Positions 19,148-28,826 of a DNA stretch of 64,000 nucleotides are shown in pieces. A program made the position numbers and the translations under genes. The stretch spans positions 1-64,000 of the forward strand of contig NZ_CAKMNW010000017.1 of the NCBI RefSeq assembly GCF_927904885.1, given 5' to 3'. Below the pieces are notes generated by a model. It was given only the letters and a program-made list of their open reading frames with translations. It did no database searches and was not told the origin of the DNA. Source of the DNA: Candidatus Nitrotoga sp. M5. GTDB lineage: Bacteria; Pseudomonadota; Gammaproteobacteria; Burkholderiales; Gallionellaceae. Within the stretch, counting starts at the first letter, position 1. The number at the start of each line of letters is the position of its first letter.

Positions 19148-20052
19148 AGTTGACATTATCCATTTGTACCCACAATCATCTGGCAGCTCTCAAACAAACG
19201 CTCATCGGGTTGCATGATTTGCATCCCCCCCAAGGATCCTGGGAACTTCTAATTGTAAATAATGCCAGCCCAGATGGCACTGGAGCATGGCTTGCTCAAG
19301 GTGACTGGCAACGGATAGATATCGACTGCCGGGTAGTGCAGGAAAATCAGTTGGGCGTAGCTCATGCCCGCAACCGTGCGCTCGCGGAAGCAAAAGGTGA
19401 ATACGTGGTGTTTCTGGATGATGACGAAACTCCTGAGGCGGATTGGTTGGTAAATCTGGAGCAGACTATTGACTGTTATCGTCCTGCCGCCATTGGTGGT
19501 CGAATACGCGCTCTTTTGCCCACTGACTGTCCTGATTGGCTTACAGACGAGTTATTGGGATTCCTGGGTGAGTTGAATTATGGGTCTGTAGAACGAGAAC
19601 TTACCGAAATTTCTACCCCGATTTTCACTGGTAATGCAGTTTTTCACCGGCAAACCATTCTGGACGCAGGTGGGTTTGATGGCAATTTGGGACGCCGCGG
19701 TAATATTCAATCTGGGGGTGAAGACACTGAACTCTACCAGCGCTTGATTAACCTGAAAAAGACAGTACGCTGGGCGCCTAAAGCAATGATTCATCATCGT
19801 ATAGAGTCTTGGAAATTGCGTCGTACGTATTTCTTACAACTACACTTTCGCCAAGGACGCATGGAAGGCGCACGGAAGCGAGGCGTTGCCTCGCGTATTC
19901 CGCCGCTTTATCTCATTCCGCAATTAGCTCGCGCTCACGGGCGAGCAATCATGCAGCGTTTTAAACAAGGTGCACGCCATTCGTTACGGCAAGAAATGAA
20001 CGCAGCATATTTCACCGGGTACTTTTGGGGTTGGTTGCGCGATCCAATATGA
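19144..20052 (+). CDS. GT2 glycosyltransferase
   Basis: A 302-residue GT2 enzyme: LTLSICTHNHLAALKQTL at the N-terminus, IVNNASPDGT and VFLDDDETPEADW as donor and metal motifs, and GGEDTELYQRL as the probable catalytic-base region. The CTHN start and the GGED motif are shared with the N-terminal domain of the next gene, so the two are probably paralogues. It overlaps both neighbours by ATGA and so is translationally coupled to the deacetylase and to the fusion protein. Confidence 0.9.
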   Translation: MKLTLSICTHNHLAALKQTLIGLHDLHPPQGSWELLIVNNASPDGTGAWLAQGDWQRIDIDCRVVQENQLGVAHARNRALAEAKGEYVVFLDDDETPEADWLVNLEQTIDCYRPAAIGGRIRALLPTDCPDWLTDELLGFLGELNYGSVERELTEISTPIFTGNAVFHRQTILDAGGFDGNLGRRGNIQSGGEDTELYQRLINLKKTVRWAPKAMIHHRIESWKLRRTYFLQLHFRQGRMEGARKRGVASRIPPLYLIPQLARAHGRAIMQRFKQGARHSLRQEMNAAYFTGYFWGWLRDPI

Positions 20053-23000
20053 ACGACGCGCTTACCATACTCATTTGTACCCACAACCGCGCAAATTTGC
20101 TGGAACTGGCTCTAACTTCACTAAATGCTGCACAGCGCCCCACCATGCGGGTGCAAATTTTGGTAGCAGCTAATGCCTGTACTGATGATACGGTGGTTCG
20201 CATGCTGGAATATCAGTCTCAACAGGCCAGTAAAGGTTGGCTGCCACTACGCTTGATTGAAGTTCCCACACCGGGTAAGTCGCATGCGCTCAATTGGACC
20301 ATTCCGGAAATCGATACTGAGCTGACTGCTTTTGTCGATGATGACCATCGGGTCGATGGAAATTATCTGGTTGCAATTGCTCAGGCTGCGCAACGCTGGC
20401 CCGATGCAGGATTGTATTGTGGTCGCATCTTGCCTGATTGGAATGGCACTGAGCCTGCATGGGTACATGACGAAGGACCGTATCGAGTTTATCCGCTGCC
20501 AGTACCACGCTATAACCAAGGAGATACACCCAAAACAATAACGGCGGAAGAAGGTCCTATCCCAGGGGGGGGCAATCTCGTTGTGCGACGTCATGTGTTT
20601 GCCCTTGCCGGGCAGTTTTCAACCGAACTGGGGCCGCACGGTCACGATTTGGGTGGCGGCGAAGATAGCGAATATGTATTGCGTGCCATGATTCGCGGGG
20701 TACGTTGCCAGTACACGCCGGACATCGTGCAACATCATTATGTAGACCTTGATCGTCTGAAACTCAGCTATCTACTTAAAAAAAGTTTTCAGCGCACTCG
20801 CTCCACTTCACGCATTCAGGGCAACGGCCAAGTCCCACTCTATATGTGGCGAAAGCTGGCGGAATACGGACTTCACAGCATGTTCAGTCGATCATGGGCC
20901 AAGCGGCGCTTCTATTGGATGCGTACGGCTGCCGCCCTGGGAGAATTGCAAGGCCGCCGAGAATCGGGCCATCGTAGTAAAGACCTTTCGCTTCCCCCTG
21001 ATCGTGGCATTTTGCTGATTGCAGCACTGGCAGTTTCGACAGTGACTTGTGGGTTGATCGCCTGGTTTGCCAGCGGCAATGAACGCTGGGCCGGGGGGGT
21101 ACCTGCGTTATCTGTGGCAGGCGTGGGCTCTATGGTTTTGCTGGCAAAGTCTCTAATGGACTTTTCTCAAACCGGACCACGCATTCAGCAAGAAGTACTC
21201 ACTCATTTCCGACGCTACACCCTGTTTGCGCTCGCCCGTCTATCTGTTTGGTCATTTTTTATCATGCTATTCACCGGCAGTGCAGGCGTATTGCTATATT
21301 ACATGTTGACTGTAAGTCTGGACGGCGAATGGTCAAGAGATCTTGCAACACTCGCGGCAGTACTGGGTATTCTGGGCGCGATCAAACTGCAATTCATCCG
21401 CAAGCTACGCTTTAACCCAGGGCTGCTGGTTGCCTCCATGCATTACCGTATAAGCCGAATTTATGGGCTGTGGCGCTGGATGACACCGGAACGCATCTAT
21501 TTGATGCAGCTTGTGTATATTTCAGCCACTTTGGTGTTGTTAATCACCACCACATTGCAATTGATCAAGCAGAAGCAGACGGCTGATCTAATTGCATTGT
21601 GGGCTGCGGTGCTATTCTTCGCAGGCACAATTACTTGGGCAGCCTGGCTGCCCGAGGCTCGCCCATCCCGCCGCACTCCCAAAAGCGCAGCCAACGCACC
21701 ACCCAACATTTTAATGATCGGATCAGACACTTTGCGTGCAGATCGTCTGGGTAAACTGGGATATCGACGTGCCCTCACGCCCAATATCGATCAGCTGGCC
21801 GAATTGGGGGTACTGTTTGCCAACTGCTATGTGCCTTGCGCTCGAACCGCTCCTAGCCTGATCTCCCTGATGACAGGCACTTGGCCGCATACCCACGGTA
21901 TTCGCGACAATTTCAATGCGGACGATGCTGCCAGACTGAAAGTCGATGCCCTGCCCCATCTGCTCAAGGCGCAGGGCTATCGCACTGCTGTAATTTCAGA
22001 TTGGTGTGGCAGCGATATGGGAAAATTTTCTTTCGGTTTCGATCACACCGATCTACCAGAAGATCAGTGGAACCTAAAATATCTGATCCGGCAGGGGCCT
22101 AAAGATTTACGCCTTTTCGTATCACTGTTTACCCACAATCGATTGGGCCAACTGCTGCTGCCAGAAATTTATTATCTGGGAGGCGTGCCGCTGACCCAAC
22201 CAATGGGTAAATATGCACGGCGCCTGGTTTCTCGTCTGGCAGATAGTACTCAACCATTCTTTCTCAATGTCTTTTATTCCACCACACACCCTCCATTTGC
22301 CACGGAATGGCCATGGTATTCGCGTTTTGCCGACCCTACTTATGACAGTGAATCTAAATTCGCCATGGCCAAGCTAAACGATCCATTCGATATTATTCGC
22401 CGCCAAGGAGCGCCAAAAGAGGAGTTCGACCTCGATCAAATCATTAATTTATACGATGGTTGCGTAGAAGAGTTTGATGATGAAGTGGGCAAGATGCTGC
22501 ACCATCTCAACGTCAGCGGTCTGGCAGACAATACTATTGTCGTTGTCTATTCTGACCATGGTATGGAATTTTTCGAGCACGAAACTTGGGGTCAGGGTAA
22601 CTCTGCGGTTGGTGACTTCAGTCCACGTATTCCGCTATTGATACACGACCCGCGTGAATCCACCTGCGGAAAAATCAATCAGGTAGTCCGCAGCATCGAC
22701 GTTGCTCCAACCCTGCTGGCACTAACCGGGCTAACTATTCCGAAATCGATGGAAGGCGTATCTCTGGCAAATATAGTACGTGGTGAAAAACATGACCTGG
22801 GGTTGCCCGCCTTTAACGAAACCGGTATCTGGATGACCGACCTGCCAGGTATGCACGAAGACCACCTGCGCTACCCCGACTTACTGGAACTGCTGGAAAT
22901 TCCAGACAAAGCTAGCGGCACGCTGGCGATCAAACTGCAGTACCACGACACGGTGATTGAAGCCAAGGACAGAATGATCCGTGTTGGGCGCTGGAAACTG

Positions 23001-23162
23001 GTTTACCAGCCTGTGGTAGGCGGTGTGTTATACAAATTGTTCGATCTGGAAACCGACCTGGCCTGCCAACATAACCGCATCGCTGACGAACCTGAGCTGA
23101 CAGAAGCCATGAAACAACAGCTACTTGCCTGGATGGGGAAATGTTCTAAAACTAAACAGTAA
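20049..23162 (+). CDS. GT2 - membrane - sulfatase/phosphotransferase-like fusion protein
   Basis: A 1037-residue three-part protein starting at ATG 20049 (ATGA overlap). Residues 1 to about 310 are a GT2 domain (ILICTHNRANLLELAL, FVDDDHRVDG, GGGEDSEYVLRAM). The middle, about 315-545, has five or six hydrophobic segments. From about residue 551 to the end is an alkaline-phosphatase-superfamily domain (NILMIGSDTLRADRLGKLGY, ARTAPSLISLMTGTWPHTHG, VVVYSDHGMEFFEH). The residue aligned with the formylglycine cysteine/serine of sulfatases is Thr600 in RTAPSL, and the CxPSR motif is absent. This fits a threonine nucleophile, as in LtaS-type phosphoglycerol and related phosphotransferases, better than a true sulfatase. 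It may couple sugar transfer in the cytoplasm to modification across the membrane. It ends the operon. Confidence 0.85.
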   Translation: MNDALTILICTHNRANLLELALTSLNAAQRPTMRVQILVAANACTDDTVVRMLEYQSQQASKGWLPLRLIEVPTPGKSHALNWTIPEIDTELTAFVDDDHRVDGNYLVAIAQAAQRWPDAGLYCGRILPDWNGTEPAWVHDEGPYRVYPLPVPRYNQGDTPKTITAEEGPIPGGGNLVVRRHVFALAGQFSTELGPHGHDLGGGEDSEYVLRAMIRGVRCQYTPDIVQHHYVDLDRLKLSYLLKKSFQRTRSTSRIQGNGQVPLYMWRKLAEYGLHSMFSRSWAKRRFYWMRTAAALGELQGRRESGHRSKDLSLPPDRGILLIAALAVSTVTCGLIAWFASGNERWAGGVPALSVAGVGSMVLLAKSLMDFSQTGPRIQQEVLTHFRRYTLFALARLSVWSFFIMLFTGSAGVLLYYMLTVSLDGEWSRDLATLAAVLGILGAIKLQFIRKLRFNPGLLVASMHYRISRIYGLWRWMTPERIYLMQLVYISATLVLLITTTLQLIKQKQTADLIALWAAVLFFAGTITWAAWLPEARPSRRTPKSAANAPPNILMIGSDTLRADRLGKLGYRRALTPNIDQLAELGVLFANCYVPCARTAPSLISLMTGTWPHTHGIRDNFNADDAARLKVDALPHLLKAQGYRTAVISDWCGSDMGKFSFGFDHTDLPEDQWNLKYLIRQGPKDLRLFVSLFTHNRLGQLLLPEIYYLGGVPLTQPMGKYARRLVSRLADSTQPFFLNVFYSTTHPPFATEWPWYSRFADPTYDSESKFAMAKLNDPFDIIRRQGAPKEEFDLDQIINLYDGCVEEFDDEVGKMLHHLNVSGLADNTIVVVYSDHGMEFFEHETWGQGNSAVGDFSPRIPLLIHDPRESTCGKINQVVRSIDVAPTLLALTGLTIPKSMEGVSLANIVRGEKHDLGLPAFNETGIWMTDLPGMHEDHLRYPDLLELLEIPDKASGTLAIKLQYHDTVIEAKDRMIRVGRWKLVYQPVVGGVLYKLFDLETDLACQHNRIADEPELTEAMKQQLLAWMGKCSKTKQ

Positions 23163-23233
23163 CTGGATTCAATGAATATATAGCCTCAAATACATTGTCA
23201 GTAACACGTGCGCAGATCTGTATTTTATTATTG

Positions 23234-24043
23234 TTACTCTGGCGGACAAAAACGGCAATATGGGTTACTAGGGGTACCAATCTTTACGGGCGCGACAACT
23301 GGCGGTGAAGCAGAAACAGCTGGCGTAGTGGTCGAATTAACTACGCTTGCCGCAGCAGCCTGCTCAACTGGCGTAGGTGGAGAATCGGTTTGTGTGGTCT
23401 GCTCGGCTGTAAGTGGGGGTGGTGTAAAAACTTTACCTGTCAGCCGGTTATATCTTCTTTGCAAGGATTTACTATGTGGTGCAATCTCTAACCCTTGTTC
23501 CAATACCGTAATAGATTTCGATTTTTGACTAGTATTCTTATAAAGATCACTGAGCGCAACATACGCTTGAATATAGTCTGGTTTTATTTGTAATGCGTGC
23601 TCAAATTCTTTTACAGCTTCGGCATTGCTGCGTGCGGCAGCAAACAACTTGCCTTTCTGAACATGCATCTCGGGGCGCATCCAGAAAGAAGGTGACGAAT
23701 GGTCAAATATATATTTAAACTCACCCATTGCACTTTGAAAGTAAAATTTCTGGTCACCTTTGTTACCGTAAGCATTTTTATACCGATTACTGAATTTAAG
23801 TGCAAAGCAGTAATGGTGGATGTGCTGCCAATCCGGGCCAACCTTTCCAGCATAAAGTTTTATGTTGGCTTGAGTGGATTTGAGGCTGTAGCCTAATTTG
23901 ACTTGGCATAAGATTGGTAGCCTGGATAATTCTGCCTCACTTGCCTCAAAGGGCAAAACCGCTATTGCTTGTTTCATTCCAAGCAATCCAAACACCACCA
24001 GTATTGTCAGTGTAAAAGAGTGCCGTAATTTTATTAGACTCAT
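23234..24043 (-). CDS. Secreted tetratricopeptide-repeat protein with CxxC tail
   Basis: A 269-residue protein with an N-terminal signal segment (ILVVFGLLGMKQAIA) and about two TPR units (AEAVKEFEHALQIKPDYIQAYVALSDLY and the next 34 residues). A low-complexity Pro/Thr/Ala/Val linker follows, then a C-terminal NPYCRFCPPE with a CxxC pair. AAGGAG lies upstream of ATG 24043. TPR proteins of this kind often accompany polysaccharide or exosortase loci, where they bind assembly partners in the periplasm. It is the last gene of the minus-strand group, 57 bases after the GT4 gene. The CxxC tail could bind metal or haem or form a disulfide; nothing here decides which. Confidence 0.82.
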   Translation of the reverse strand: MSLIKLRHSFTLTILVVFGLLGMKQAIAVLPFEASEAELSRLPILCQVKLGYSLKSTQANIKLYAGKVGPDWQHIHHYCFALKFSNRYKNAYGNKGDQKFYFQSAMGEFKYIFDHSSPSFWMRPEMHVQKGKLFAAARSNAEAVKEFEHALQIKPDYIQAYVALSDLYKNTSQKSKSITVLEQGLEIAPHSKSLQRRYNRLTGKVFTPPPLTAEQTTQTDSPPTPVEQAAAASVVNSTTTPAVSASPPVVAPVKIGTPSNPYCRFCPPE

Positions 24044-24099
24044 CCTGCTCTCCTTATTTTAAACGCGACTTCAATGCTGCAACTACGAACAGACAGGCA

Positions 24100-25242
24100 T
24101 TATTTAGTTTGCAATTGTTGAGTTTTTTTAGCCACGATAGACCAGTCAAATTGTTGGATTGCTCTTGTTAATGCGCAGTTCCCAATCTGCTGTGCATATT
24201 GAGTGTTTTCGAGTATCCGCTGCATTGCTATGGTGACTGCAACGGTGTCCGTGCCATCCACTCTGAAACCTGTCACCTCATCCACCACCGCTGCCCCAGT
24301 GCCGCCAGCATTCCCAGCAATAGCAGGCTTGCCACATGCTGCTGCTTCGATAAACACCATGCCGAAACCTTCAGTATCACCATTGATCTCACGGTTAGGC
24401 ATTATAAATACGTCACAAGCATTGTACCAACATGGCAAGTCTTCAACAGTGACGTGACCCAACAGGTGAACTCGGTCAGCCACATCATGCTTGCGTGCGA
24501 GATCAAATAAATATTCATAATCTTCGCCAATACCAATCAGCACATACTGAATATCCAATCCCGCATGAATCAGTGCAGGTAAAGCCTGTATCACTTTGTC
24601 AAACCCTTTACGTCGTGACAGACGACCCACCGACAAAACCAGCTTACTAGCATCTGTTACGCACACTGATTGACGCAACTCTGCACAAGGTAAACCTGGG
24701 CGAAAGCGGGTCACGTCCACACCAGGATAGATAAGTGTAATGCAGTCAGGATTCACGCCCATTTTGATGAGTGTGTCGCGAGTATATTCGCTGTTGGCAA
24801 TGACCCGGTCAGCGTGGCGCAATGCAAAGCGCATAGCCTTGTACTTGCGGCCGTGCCCCCAAGTGGTAAGTTCCTCGCCATGAGCGTATATGACGACCGG
24901 ATGCAAAGTAAGCCGTGCTACCAGCCAGGCTGTAATACCTTCTGGCAGGGCACGACCGGCATGAATAGCAGTGAAACGGTGGGTAAGTGCTAACCATAAG
25001 GATTTGATAAACAGGTTAGCATACATGCCCAAAGATTCCGGTCGAAGCCACGCCACCCGATGCATGCGGATACGATGTACTGTGTTGGAATGCATCGCGT
25101 CTACCGCCGCCGCACCCGGCACATCAGCAGTGACAATGTGGGTTTCCTTGCCTGACAAGCGCTGGTATACCTCGGCAAACCAGACAGCGGTGCCGCCTTT
25201 GGTAGGTAAAAATAATTCAGTAAGCACCAAGTAACGGGGCAT
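24100..25242 (-). CDS. GT4 family glycosyltransferase (PimB-like)
   Basis: A 380-residue GT-B enzyme. The N-terminal donor/acceptor domain starts YLVLTELFLPTKGGTAVW. The C-terminal domain shows VLSVGRLSRRKGFDKVIQAL and the EX7E region EGFGMVFIEAAACGKPAIAG, as in mannosyl- and other hexosyl-transferases of family 4. It starts two bases after the stop of the upstream GT2 gene, so it belongs to the operon that begins at the sulfotransferase. Cytoplasmic face of the inner membrane; donor unknown. Confidence 0.92.
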   Translation of the reverse strand: MPRYLVLTELFLPTKGGTAVWFAEVYQRLSGKETHIVTADVPGAAAVDAMHSNTVHRIRMHRVAWLRPESLGMYANLFIKSLWLALTHRFTAIHAGRALPEGITAWLVARLTLHPVVIYAHGEELTTWGHGRKYKAMRFALRHADRVIANSEYTRDTLIKMGVNPDCITLIYPGVDVTRFRPGLPCAELRQSVCVTDASKLVLSVGRLSRRKGFDKVIQALPALIHAGLDIQYVLIGIGEDYEYLFDLARKHDVADRVHLLGHVTVEDLPCWYNACDVFIMPNREINGDTEGFGMVFIEAAACGKPAIAGNAGGTGAAVVDEVTGFRVDGTDTVAVTIAMQRILENTQYAQQIGNCALTRAIQQFDWSIVAKKTQQLQTK

Positions 25243-25244
25243 AT

Positions 25245-26174
25245 TTAGCCTCTAAGAATAGACAATAGATTACGCACACTGACTAGGCTAGGTGCTTCGA
25301 TTAGCGAAGGCAATACAGCCCGCACCGCACTCACACGACTACCTGTTCTGCTCAACGCATAGCCAAGATTAAGCCGTGCCTGACGTAGTCGCGTGGTGTA
25401 ACCACGGCGCACAACGGCGGGCAAGTTGGTGGCCTCTTCACCCAGAGCAATAAGGGTACGAACATTTTCGAACTGCGCACGTACCGGATCCGCACGGGTC
25501 GCACTGGCGGCGTGGATGGAATACACAGCCAATGGTTCGCACACCACGCCCACACGGCGGCTGCATGCTACCAGGCGGGTCAGAAGGTGCACGTCCTCAC
25601 AGACTTTGAATCCCAATGGATAGCCGCCCAATTCCAGAAAAGTGGCACGTGGCAAGCTCAAGGTATGAGTATCGCCGAAATGATCGGCAACGAAGGCCTC
25701 AAACTCTTCCTCCTGCATAATAACTTCAGAATTATCTGCAGCCTTGGCCAACATGGCACGACCTGACGCCTTGCTTTCCATGGAGCAGCCCAGCAACTCG
25801 CCACTGGTATCACGATATTCATAATCACCAGTGAGAAAATCCAGGCCCACGTCACGGGAGATCCATTCACCATGCCGTTGTAGTCTGTTTGGATAGTACC
25901 AGTCATCAGCATCAAGAAAAGTCAGCCAATCGCCACTAGCTATGCGTGCACCATGGTTACGAGCGGCAGAAACGCCAGCATTGTCCTGGCGCAGATAACG
26001 AATTTTTTCACCATAGCTTGCAGCCACAGCAGCTGTAGCATCACTGGAGCCGTCGTCAATAACGATAATTTCAAACGCGGGCCAAATTTGTGCCAGCACT
26101 GAATCAAGTGCGCGCGCCAAAGTATCTTGCGCATTGTAAGCAGGAATAACGACAGAGAAACGCGGGGCGCTCAT
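25245..26174 (-). CDS. GT2 glycosyltransferase
   Basis: A 309-residue GT2 enzyme (FSVVIPAYNAQDTLARALDSVLA, VIDDGSSDATA, FLDADDWYYPNRL). ATG 26174 was chosen because it forms an ATGA overlap with the stop of the upstream gene. In-frame extensions to 26237 would run far into that gene. The middle region CEDVHLLTRLV corresponds to the ED catalytic-base motif. It probably adds one sugar to the glycan built by this operon. Confidence 0.9.
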   Translation of the reverse strand: MSAPRFSVVIPAYNAQDTLARALDSVLAQIWPAFEIIVIDDGSSDATAAVAASYGEKIRYLRQDNAGVSAARNHGARIASGDWLTFLDADDWYYPNRLQRHGEWISRDVGLDFLTGDYEYRDTSGELLGCSMESKASGRAMLAKAADNSEVIMQEEEFEAFVADHFGDTHTLSLPRATFLELGGYPLGFKVCEDVHLLTRLVACSRRVGVVCEPLAVYSIHAASATRADPVRAQFENVRTLIALGEEATNLPAVVRRGYTTRLRQARLNLGYALSRTGSRVSAVRAVLPSLIEAPSLVSVRNLLSILRG

Positions 26175-27397
26175 GCTGCCCATTTCCTTAACAACCACAG
26201 CGGCACGACTAATCCTGTGAGCCGCGCAAGCTTCCAAAAGCGCGATACTTTACTGATACGCGCGAGCCATGCATGTAAACGTACTCGCGGCACAATTGTG
26301 ATCAGTGACGTATCCTGGCTTACAATTGCTTCAGCGATATCGTGCGTGGACAAAAACCGCAGCTTGCTATAGTGCGCTCGAGCTTCTACCAGTAGCCGGT
26401 TCAGTTCTGCCAATGCAGCCTTGGACTGAGCTGGATCACCAAGAAAATTGAAGCGGTGCGTTTCCAGCAAAGTCGGGCGACCACACTCGGTTTGCAACGC
26501 TAAAGCATCCAAGCCTTTTTCGGCACGATGGCCCAGTTTAGGTTCGAAATATTTGTCTCGTACCAGATACATCACACCACTTTCACCACGCTCGCCGTTC
26601 AATATTAACTTGCCATCTCCTTGCGGGCGCCCTTGCCCATCACGACTTTCAAAACGAGTGCCGGGAGTAATAACGCAGCTCACGCCCTGGGAAGCCCATG
26701 CACGCTCCACTACGTTATTCCAAACAAAAGTAGTGGGCACCGCAATGACTGGTTTTGCGCCGAAAATTTGCATGTACACTTTAACCTCTTCCACTACGGC
26801 CGCATAAATTTCTGCTTCTGGCAGCGGCTGCGAAGGAAGTGAAACAGCGTCAATCCAGCGGCTTTGCAAGCGAGAAGGCAGTTCTTCGCTATGCGCTATA
26901 CCGATTTTTATGAGCCATGCAGCCACTTGAGCATCTATTCTTGCGGCTGCCATTACTGCAGGCGGCCAATAGTGCTCCATACCATGCAATTGAAGAGTGA
27001 ATACGCCCTCATTGATACCCGCACGCATTGCTGCCAACACAGGCTCAAAACGCGCATGATCAAGTGAAAGCCGAATGTACTCTGCTTCTTTATCAGCGCG
27101 CATGGCTTCAGTATCCGCAATGCTCAGGATTACGCCTAAAGTCATCACTGAGTAATGACCAGACTGATCCCGATGACTCTTTAGTATCTGTCGCAGTGCA
27201 TCTAGTGCTTGCGCCTGCTCCAGCGGCCCCGCGCCCCAATCGTCACCCTCGAAAACCAGTATCGGGTAACGGAACACTGGTTCCCGCCAATAAGCGACCA
27301 GTATATGGCGATAGGCAAGCAGCAACATAACTTGCACTAACAGCCAAGCTATTATTATTCCGCCCAACCAGATTTGTATCGTTACGTTAAAAATCAA
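26171..27397 (-). CDS. Membrane-anchored deacetylase/glycosidase-like protein
   Basis: About 408 residues if it starts at the TTG at 27397, which lies just inside the end of the upstream MBOAT gene. GTG 27421/27424 or ATG 27457 are alternatives, and none has a good ribosome-binding site. One N-terminal membrane helix (IWLGGIIIAWLLVQVMLLLA) is followed by a domain with FEGDDWGAGPL, LQLHGMEHYW, ETHRFNF and FLSTHDI. The Asp pair and the spaced histidines resemble the metal site of NodB-like or related TIM-barrel hydrolases, but the motifs are not canonical. A polysaccharide deacetylase-like role is an inference. Coupled by ATGA to the GT2 gene. Confidence 0.7.
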   Translation of the reverse strand: MIFNVTIQIWLGGIIIAWLLVQVMLLLAYRHILVAYWREPVFRYPILVFEGDDWGAGPLEQAQALDALRQILKSHRDQSGHYSVMTLGVILSIADTEAMRADKEAEYIRLSLDHARFEPVLAAMRAGINEGVFTLQLHGMEHYWPPAVMAAARIDAQVAAWLIKIGIAHSEELPSRLQSRWIDAVSLPSQPLPEAEIYAAVVEEVKVYMQIFGAKPVIAVPTTFVWNNVVERAWASQGVSCVITPGTRFESRDGQGRPQGDGKLILNGERGESGVMYLVRDKYFEPKLGHRAEKGLDALALQTECGRPTLLETHRFNFLGDPAQSKAALAELNRLLVEARAHYSKLRFLSTHDIAEAIVSQDTSLITIVPRVRLHAWLARISKVSRFWKLARLTGLVVPLWLLRKWAA

Positions 27398-28826
27398 AAT
27401 AAATGAATTTCTGGGTATCACCACCGAACGATACCAGTACCAATACCAGTATCGCATATGCAAAACCACGCACGGGTGCAACTACCCGCCACCAACTAAG
27501 GGGGTTCTGCCGCTGAAACCATGCCACGATGTGTGGTTCTATCAACGCCAACAACAGCGCCGCAATGATCATAGCCTGTTCCGAGAGGCGGATAACAAGG
27601 ATTGTCTCACTGGGCTGAGCCAGACCAAGCATAGTTGCACTAATATGCCAAGCATCGGGGAAAGAATTGGCGCGGAAAAACACCCAAGTAAAGCACACTA
27701 AAATGAACGTAAAAGGCCAGCCCAGCCAAGACAGAATGCGATCAATAACAGAACCCGCCGTAACGCCTGCCCAAGTGTAAGCGTGCAGCAACAAGCGATG
27801 AAGTATCAAATAGCTGCCATGCAAAAAACCCCAGAACACAAAGTTCCAGCCTGCGCCGTGCCACAAACCACCCAGCAACATTGTAATCATGAGATTGCCC
27901 ATGTTGCGTGGGAAGGAGCAACGCGAACCGCCCAGCGAAATATAAAGGTAATCTCTAAGCCAAAGCGACAACGTAATGTGCCAGCGTTGCCAGAATTCCT
28001 TCACACTGCGGCTAACATAAGGGTAAAGAAAGTTACGCGGAAGGGTAACACCAAACATCCGAGCGAGACCAACGGCCATCTCGCTGTACCCGGAAAAATC
28101 GAAATAAATCTGCAAGGCGAAGGCCAGCGTGGCAAACCAAGCGGTGTAAAAAGTAAGTTGCTCAGGGTGAGCGTATAGCGGCTCTACAATGCCTGCCAGA
28201 TTATCGGCAAATAACGTCTTTTTGATAAGCCCGCCAATAAAAATCAGCGCGCCCAATCGCACCTCATTCAGCTTAAGTGGTTCGAGTTTTTCCAGCTGAT
28301 CCACCAGCTCGCTGGCACGCAGAATGGGGCCGGCAATCATGTGCGGGAAAAAGGTAACGTACATGCTCCATGCGCGAAAGCTGATTGGCCGTACCCAATC
28401 GCCCCGATAAACATCTATCATCACCGAGAGCATGTGAAAAGTATAGAAGCTCACTCCTAGTGGGAGTGCCCATTGCGCCCAACTAGGTGTATCGACGGGC
28501 GCAAGAATTTGGAAATAGCCACCCAAGGTCATGAGAGACTGGAAAAACAATCCCAAGTATTTGAAAAATATCAATACACTTAAATTAACCACCAAAGCCA
28601 GACTGAGCCAAGCGCGGGAACGCGTTTGCTGGAGGATACGGTAAAAGCCATAGTTGAGGGTAAGCGAGGCTGTCAGCAAAAGTAGGTAGGAAGGATTCCA
28701 GGATCCATAAAACACTAAACTCGCTACCAGAATGATGGCGGCACGCTGACGGTAGTTATTGGTGGCGGCATAAAGAAATAAAACCGCTACCAGAAACACC
28801 ATGAAGCTCATGCTGCTGAAAATCAT
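27387..28826 (-). CDS. MBOAT family O-acyltransferase (AlgI-like)
   Basis: A 479-residue polytopic membrane protein starting at ATG 28826 (MIFSSMSFMVFLV), which overlaps the SGNH gene stop by ATGA. The MBOAT signature LLGGLWHGAGWNFVFWGFLHG contains the two family histidines, and the motif PRNFLYPYVSRSVKEFWQRWHITLS is typical of AlgI/DltB-like transporters of acyl groups. It should move acetyl groups from acetyl-CoA across the inner membrane, for use by the SGNH protein encoded just upstream. Together they would O-acetylate the exported polysaccharide. The 3' end contains a low-complexity run that reads as alternating Leu/Val codons. Confidence 0.93.
   Translation of the reverse strand: MIFSSMSFMVFLVAVLFLYAATNNYRQRAAIILVASLVFYGSWNPSYLLLLTASLTLNYGFYRILQQTRSRAWLSLALVVNLSVLIFFKYLGLFFQSLMTLGGYFQILAPVDTPSWAQWALPLGVSFYTFHMLSVMIDVYRGDWVRPISFRAWSMYVTFFPHMIAGPILRASELVDQLEKLEPLKLNEVRLGALIFIGGLIKKTLFADNLAGIVEPLYAHPEQLTFYTAWFATLAFALQIYFDFSGYSEMAVGLARMFGVTLPRNFLYPYVSRSVKEFWQRWHITLSLWLRDYLYISLGGSRCSFPRNMGNLMITMLLGGLWHGAGWNFVFWGFLHGSYLILHRLLLHAYTWAGVTAGSVIDRILSWLGWPFTFILVCFTWVFFRANSFPDAWHISATMLGLAQPSETILVIRLSEQAMIIAALLLALIEPHIVAWFQRQNPLSWWRVVAPVRGFAYAILVLVLVSFGGDTQKFIYFDF

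Noticed and set aside
20049..23162. Calling the C-terminal domain a true sulfatase
   Set aside because: The formylglycine cysteine/serine and the CxPSR motif are missing; Thr600 fits a phosphotransferase-like mechanism better.
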